In this document: in pieces, positions 61,248 through 64,000 of the stretch | Numbering within the stretch: position 1 is the first letter of the stretch | Layout of the letters: each line of letters begins with the position of its first letter | NCBI RefSeq assembly: GCF_006715785.1 | Contig: NZ_VFNX01000001.1 | Location: 4,568,001 to 4,632,000, forward strand | Source: Streptomyces puniciscabiei | GTDB lineage: Bacteria; Actinomycetota; Actinomycetes; Streptomycetales; Streptomycetaceae | Direction: 5' to 3' | DNA: 64,000 nt | Made by a program: the position numbers and the translations under genes | The notes under the pieces: generated by a model | Database searches by the model: none | What the model was told of the DNA's origin: nothing | Seen by the model: only the letters and a program-made list of their open reading frames with translations

Positions 61248-63878
61248 GTGACCGAGAACGCTCAGCAGCAGCCACCCGCGCCCGACTCCGAACTGCCGAC
61301 CCAGTACGCGCCGGCCGATGTAGAGGGGCCGCTGTACGAGCGCTGGGTAGAGCGCGGTTACTTCGAGGCGGACGAGAAGAGCGACAAGCCGCCGTACACG
61401 ATCGTCATCCCGCCGCCGAACGTCACGGGCAGCCTGCACCTGGGCCACGCCTTCGAGCACACCCTCATCGACGCGCTGACCCGCCGCAAGCGCATGCAGG
61501 GGTACGAGACGCTGTGGCAGCCCGGCATGGACCACGCCGGTATCGCCACGCAGAACGTCGTCGAGCGGGAGCTCGGCAAGGAGGGCAAGTCCCGGCACGA
61601 CCTGGGGCGGGAAGCCTTCGTCGAGCGTGTGTGGCAGTGGAAGGCCGAGTCCGGCGGGCAGATCAGCGGACAGATGCGGCGCCTGGGTGACGGCGTCGCC
61701 TGGTCGCGTGAGCGGTTCACCATGGACGAGGGCTTGTCCCAGGCCGTCCAGACCATCTTCAAGCGCCTCTACGACGACGAGCTGATCTACCGCGCCGAGC
61801 GCATCATCAACTGGTGCCCGCGCTGTCTGACGGCCATCTCCGACATCGAGGTCGAGTACCAGGACGACGACGGCGAGCTGGTCTCGCTGAAGTACGGCGA
61901 GGGTGACGAGACGGTCGTCGTCGCCACCACCCGCGCCGAGACCATGCTCGGTGACACCGCCGTCGCCGTTCACCCCGACGACGAGCGCTACAAGCACCTC
62001 GTCGGCAAGCTCATCAAGCTCCCGCTGACCGACCGTTCCATCCCGGTCGTGGCGGACACCCACGTCGACCCCGAGTTCGGCACCGGCGCCGTCAAGGTCA
62101 CCCCGGCCCACGACCCGAACGACTTCGAGATCGGCCAGCGCCACGACCTGCCGGCCATCACGATGATGGACGAGCACGCCGTCATCACCGTCCACGGCCC
62201 CTTCCAGGGCATGGACCGTCTGGAGGCCCGCTCGGCCATCGTCGCCGCGCTGCGCGCCGAGGGCCGGATCGTCGCCGAGAAGCGGCCGTACGTCCACTCC
62301 GTCGGCCACTGCTCGCGCTGCAAGACCACCATCGAGCCGCGTCTGTCGATGCAGTGGTGGGTCAAGGTCGGCCCGCTGGCGAAGGCCGCCGGTGACGCCG
62401 TCCGGGACGGCCGCGTCAAGATCCATCCGCAGGAGATGGAGAAGCGGTACTTCGACTGGGTCGACAACCTCCACGACTGGTGCATCTCACGGCAGTTGTG
62501 GTGGGGCCACCGGATCCCCGTCTGGTACGGCCCGAACGGCGAAGTCGTCTGCGTCGGCCCCGACGAGGAGCCGCCCGGGACCGAGGCGGAGGGCTGGCAC
62601 CAGGACACCGACGTCCTCGACACCTGGTTCTCCTCCGGCCTGTGGCCCTTCTCCACCCTGGGCTGGCCCGAACAGACCGAGTCGCTCGCGAAGTTCTACC
62701 CGAACTCCGTCCTGGTCACCGGCTACGACATCCTCTTCTTCTGGGTCGCCCGGATGATGATGTTCGGCCTGTACGCGATGGACGGCACCCCGCCGTTCCA
62801 CACCATCGCCCTGCACGGCATGGTCCGCGACCAGTTCGGCAAGAAGATGTCGAAGTCCTTCGGCAACGCGGTCAACCCGCTGGACTGGATGGACAAGTAC
62901 GGCAGCGACGCGCTCAGGTTCACCCTGGCCCGTGGCGCGAACCCCGGTGTCGACGTCCCGATCGGCGAGGACTGGGTCCAGGGCTCCCGCAACTTCGCCA
63001 ACAAGATCTGGAACGCCACCCGTTTCGCCCTGATGAACGGCGCGACGGTCCAGGGCCCGCTGCCGGACCCGGCGAGGATGTCGGCGACCGACCGCTGGAT
63101 CCTCTCCCGCCTGAACTCGGTCGTGGCCGAGGTCGACGCCCACTACGACGACTTCCAGTTCGCCAAGCTGTCGGACACCCTCTTCCACTTCGCGTGGGAC
63201 GAGGTCTTCGACTGGTACGTCGAGCTGTCCAAGACCGTCTTCCAGGCGGGCGGCGAGCCGGCCGAGGTCAGCAAGCGGGTCCTGGGCGAGGTCCTCGACG
63301 TCACCCTCAGGCTGCTGCACCCGGTGGTCCCGTTCGTCACGGAGACCCTGTGGACGACCCTCACGGGCGGCGAGTCGGTGGTCATCGCCGAGTGGCCCGA
63401 GGACAGCGGCTTCCGTGACGCCGGCGCCGAGCGGGAGATCGAGACCCTCCAGTCGGTCATCACCGAGGTCCGCCGCTTCCGCGCCGACCAGGGTCTGCAG
63501 CCGGGCCAGCGCGTCCCGGCCCGCCTGACGCTCGACGGTACGGCCCTCGCCCCGCACGAGGCCGCCATCCGCCAGCTGCTGCGCCTGCAGCCGGAGGGTG
63601 ACTCCTTCACGGCCACGGCCACCCTGCCGGTCGCCGGCGCCGAGGTCGCGCTCGACCTCTCCGGCACGATCGATGTGGCCGCCGAGCGCAAGCGCCTCGC
63701 GAAGGACCTCGCGGCGGCCGAGAAGGAGAAGGCCCAGGCGACTGCCAAGCTCGGCAACGAGGCCTTCCTCGCCAAGGCCCCGGAGAACGTGGTGGACAAG
63801 ATCCGCACGCGCCTCGCCAAGGCCGAGGAGGACATCGCCCGCATCACGGCCCAGCTGGAGAAGCTGCCGCAGGCGTAG
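61248..63878 (+). CDS. valS: Valyl-tRNA synthetase
   Basis: An 876-residue class I synthetase charging tRNA-Val. The HIGH motif appears as HLGH (residues about 64-67, in [16 protein letters not shown]), the editing domain includes [17 protein letters not shown], and KMSKS is at about 533-537. The C-terminal anticodon-binding domain and the coiled-coil tRNA-binding arm ([20 protein letters not shown]) complete it. A GTG start without a ribosome-binding site indicates a leaderless mRNA. No T-box was seen upstream. Confidence 0.97.
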   Translation: MTENAQQQPPAPDSELPTQYAPADVEGPLYERWVERGYFEADEKSDKPPYTIVIPPPNVTGSLHLGHAFEHTLIDALTRRKRMQGYETLWQPGMDHAGIATQNVVERELGKEGKSRHDLGREAFVERVWQWKAESGGQISGQMRRLGDGVAWSRERFTMDEGLSQAVQTIFKRLYDDELIYRAERIINWCPRCLTAISDIEVEYQDDDGELVSLKYGEGDETVVVATTRAETMLGDTAVAVHPDDERYKHLVGKLIKLPLTDRSIPVVADTHVDPEFGTGAVKVTPAHDPNDFEIGQRHDLPAITMMDEHAVITVHGPFQGMDRLEARSAIVAALRAEGRIVAEKRPYVHSVGHCSRCKTTIEPRLSMQWWVKVGPLAKAAGDAVRDGRVKIHPQEMEKRYFDWVDNLHDWCISRQLWWGHRIPVWYGPNGEVVCVGPDEEPPGTEAEGWHQDTDVLDTWFSSGLWPFSTLGWPEQTESLAKFYPNSVLVTGYDILFFWVARMMMFGLYAMDGTPPFHTIALHGMVRDQFGKKMSKSFGNAVNPLDWMDKYGSDALRFTLARGANPGVDVPIGEDWVQGSRNFANKIWNATRFALMNGATVQGPLPDPARMSATDRWILSRLNSVVAEVDAHYDDFQFAKLSDTLFHFAWDEVFDWYVELSKTVFQAGGEPAEVSKRVLGEVLDVTLRLLHPVVPFVTETLWTTLTGGESVVIAEWPEDSGFRDAGAEREIETLQSVITEVRRFRADQGLQPGQRVPARLTLDGTALAPHEAAIRQLLRLQPEGDSFTATATLPVAGAEVALDLSGTIDVAAERKRLAKDLAAAEKEKAQATAKLGNEAFLAKAPENVVDKIRTRLAKAEEDIARITAQLEKLPQA

Positions 63879-63888
63879 CACGGTGCCG

Positions 63889-63922
63889 AAGGCCCCCGGA
63901 ACCGCACGGTTCCGGGGGCCTT
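63889..63922 (+). terminator. Terminator after valS
   Basis: A perfect 15-bp stem (63889-63903 with 63908-63922) and a 4-nt loop lie 10 bp past the stop, ending in TT. Confidence 0.9.
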
Positions 63923-63961
63923 CGCCCGCCTATGTCGGTGCCGCTCCGTAGACTGGGCACC

Positions 63962-64000
63962 GTGAGCGACCCGAACGGCACCGACCAGCCCGACCCCCTC
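63962..64000 (+). CDS. folC: Start of folC (folylpolyglutamate/dihydrofolate synthase), partial
   Basis: Only 13 codons are in the window (GTG, then SDPNGTDQPDPL). The call rests on position: folC follows valS in my recollection of Streptomyces chromosomes, and its N terminus is a similar low-complexity stretch. TAGACT lies 7 nt before the GTG and no ribosome-binding site is present, the same layout as valS. The sequence itself is too short to prove the identity. Confidence 0.5.
   Translation, partial: MSDPNGTDQPDPL

Overview
This is a chromosome segment of a Streptomyces-type actinomycete. GC is very high, many genes start with GTG, and the gene order (malQ, pepN, asd, sodF, pepN, a Nei-type glycosylase, rpiB, tig-clpP1-clpP2-clpX, valS, folC) matches my recollection of the Streptomyces core chromosome. 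Core genes dominate. Accessory or decayed pieces sit at 1-900, 3.8-8.4 kb and 43.7 kb.

Layout. 0-0.9 kb: decayed ABC transporter (ATPase tail plus broken FtsX-like permease). 1.0-3.7 kb: a small repetitive acidic protein coupled to malQ, then a small membrane protein. 3.8-8.4 kb: TetR and an FAD monooxygenase diverging from an array of six 14-bp operators, a MarR pseudogene, an EamA exporter and a LysR regulator. 8.4-16.7 kb: DUF1203 protein, PepN, an atypical SDR, an ECF sigma factor with an N-terminal Cys4 knuckle and a SnoaL-like tail, asd, and a second sigma factor with a membrane partner. 16.7-29.8 kb: a subtilisin-type protease, a CGNR regulator diverging from a VOC/flavoprotein/Nudix run, a Tat-type phosphoesterase, a serine hydrolase, a glycosyltransferase overlapping a GNAT gene tail-to-tail, an SGNH hydrolase and an AbiEi-like protein. 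30-36.2 kb: second PepN, DsbA-fold protein, DUF3887 protein, sodF with a textbook Nur box, and an amino-acid permease.

36.3-42.85 kb is the most interesting part. It is a sulfonate-type operon (substrate-binding protein, permease, ATPase, flavin monooxygenase, TauD-like dioxygenase) preceded by a ROK regulator. Two tiny ORFs that appear to be leaderless lie in this cluster. A 12-codon ORF with four Cys codons precedes the binding-protein gene and is followed by a hairpin and a 49-nt all-pyrimidine RNA tract ending next to the ribosome-binding site. A 28-codon ORF with an RRYVDL motif and one Cys precedes the ROK gene. This looks like two-tier cysteine-responsive attenuation of sulfonate scavenging.

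43-54.4 kb: bioY, whose terminator is a perfect 23-bp inverted repeat inside a decayed FAD-oxidase gene; a Nei-type glycosylase starting at TTG; rpiB; a second amino-acid permease; an Eis-like acetyltransferase; a PP2C phosphatase; an HD protein; an acyltransferase; and a PQQ-propeller Ser/Thr kinase. 54.4-64 kb: tRNA-Gly, tRNA-Pro, trigger factor, the ClpP1/ClpP2/ClpX protease with a ClgR-type box, two uncharacterised membrane or secreted proteins, valS and the start of folC. Many genes have a -10 hexamer 6-7 nt before the start codon and no ribosome-binding site, which indicates leaderless transcripts.
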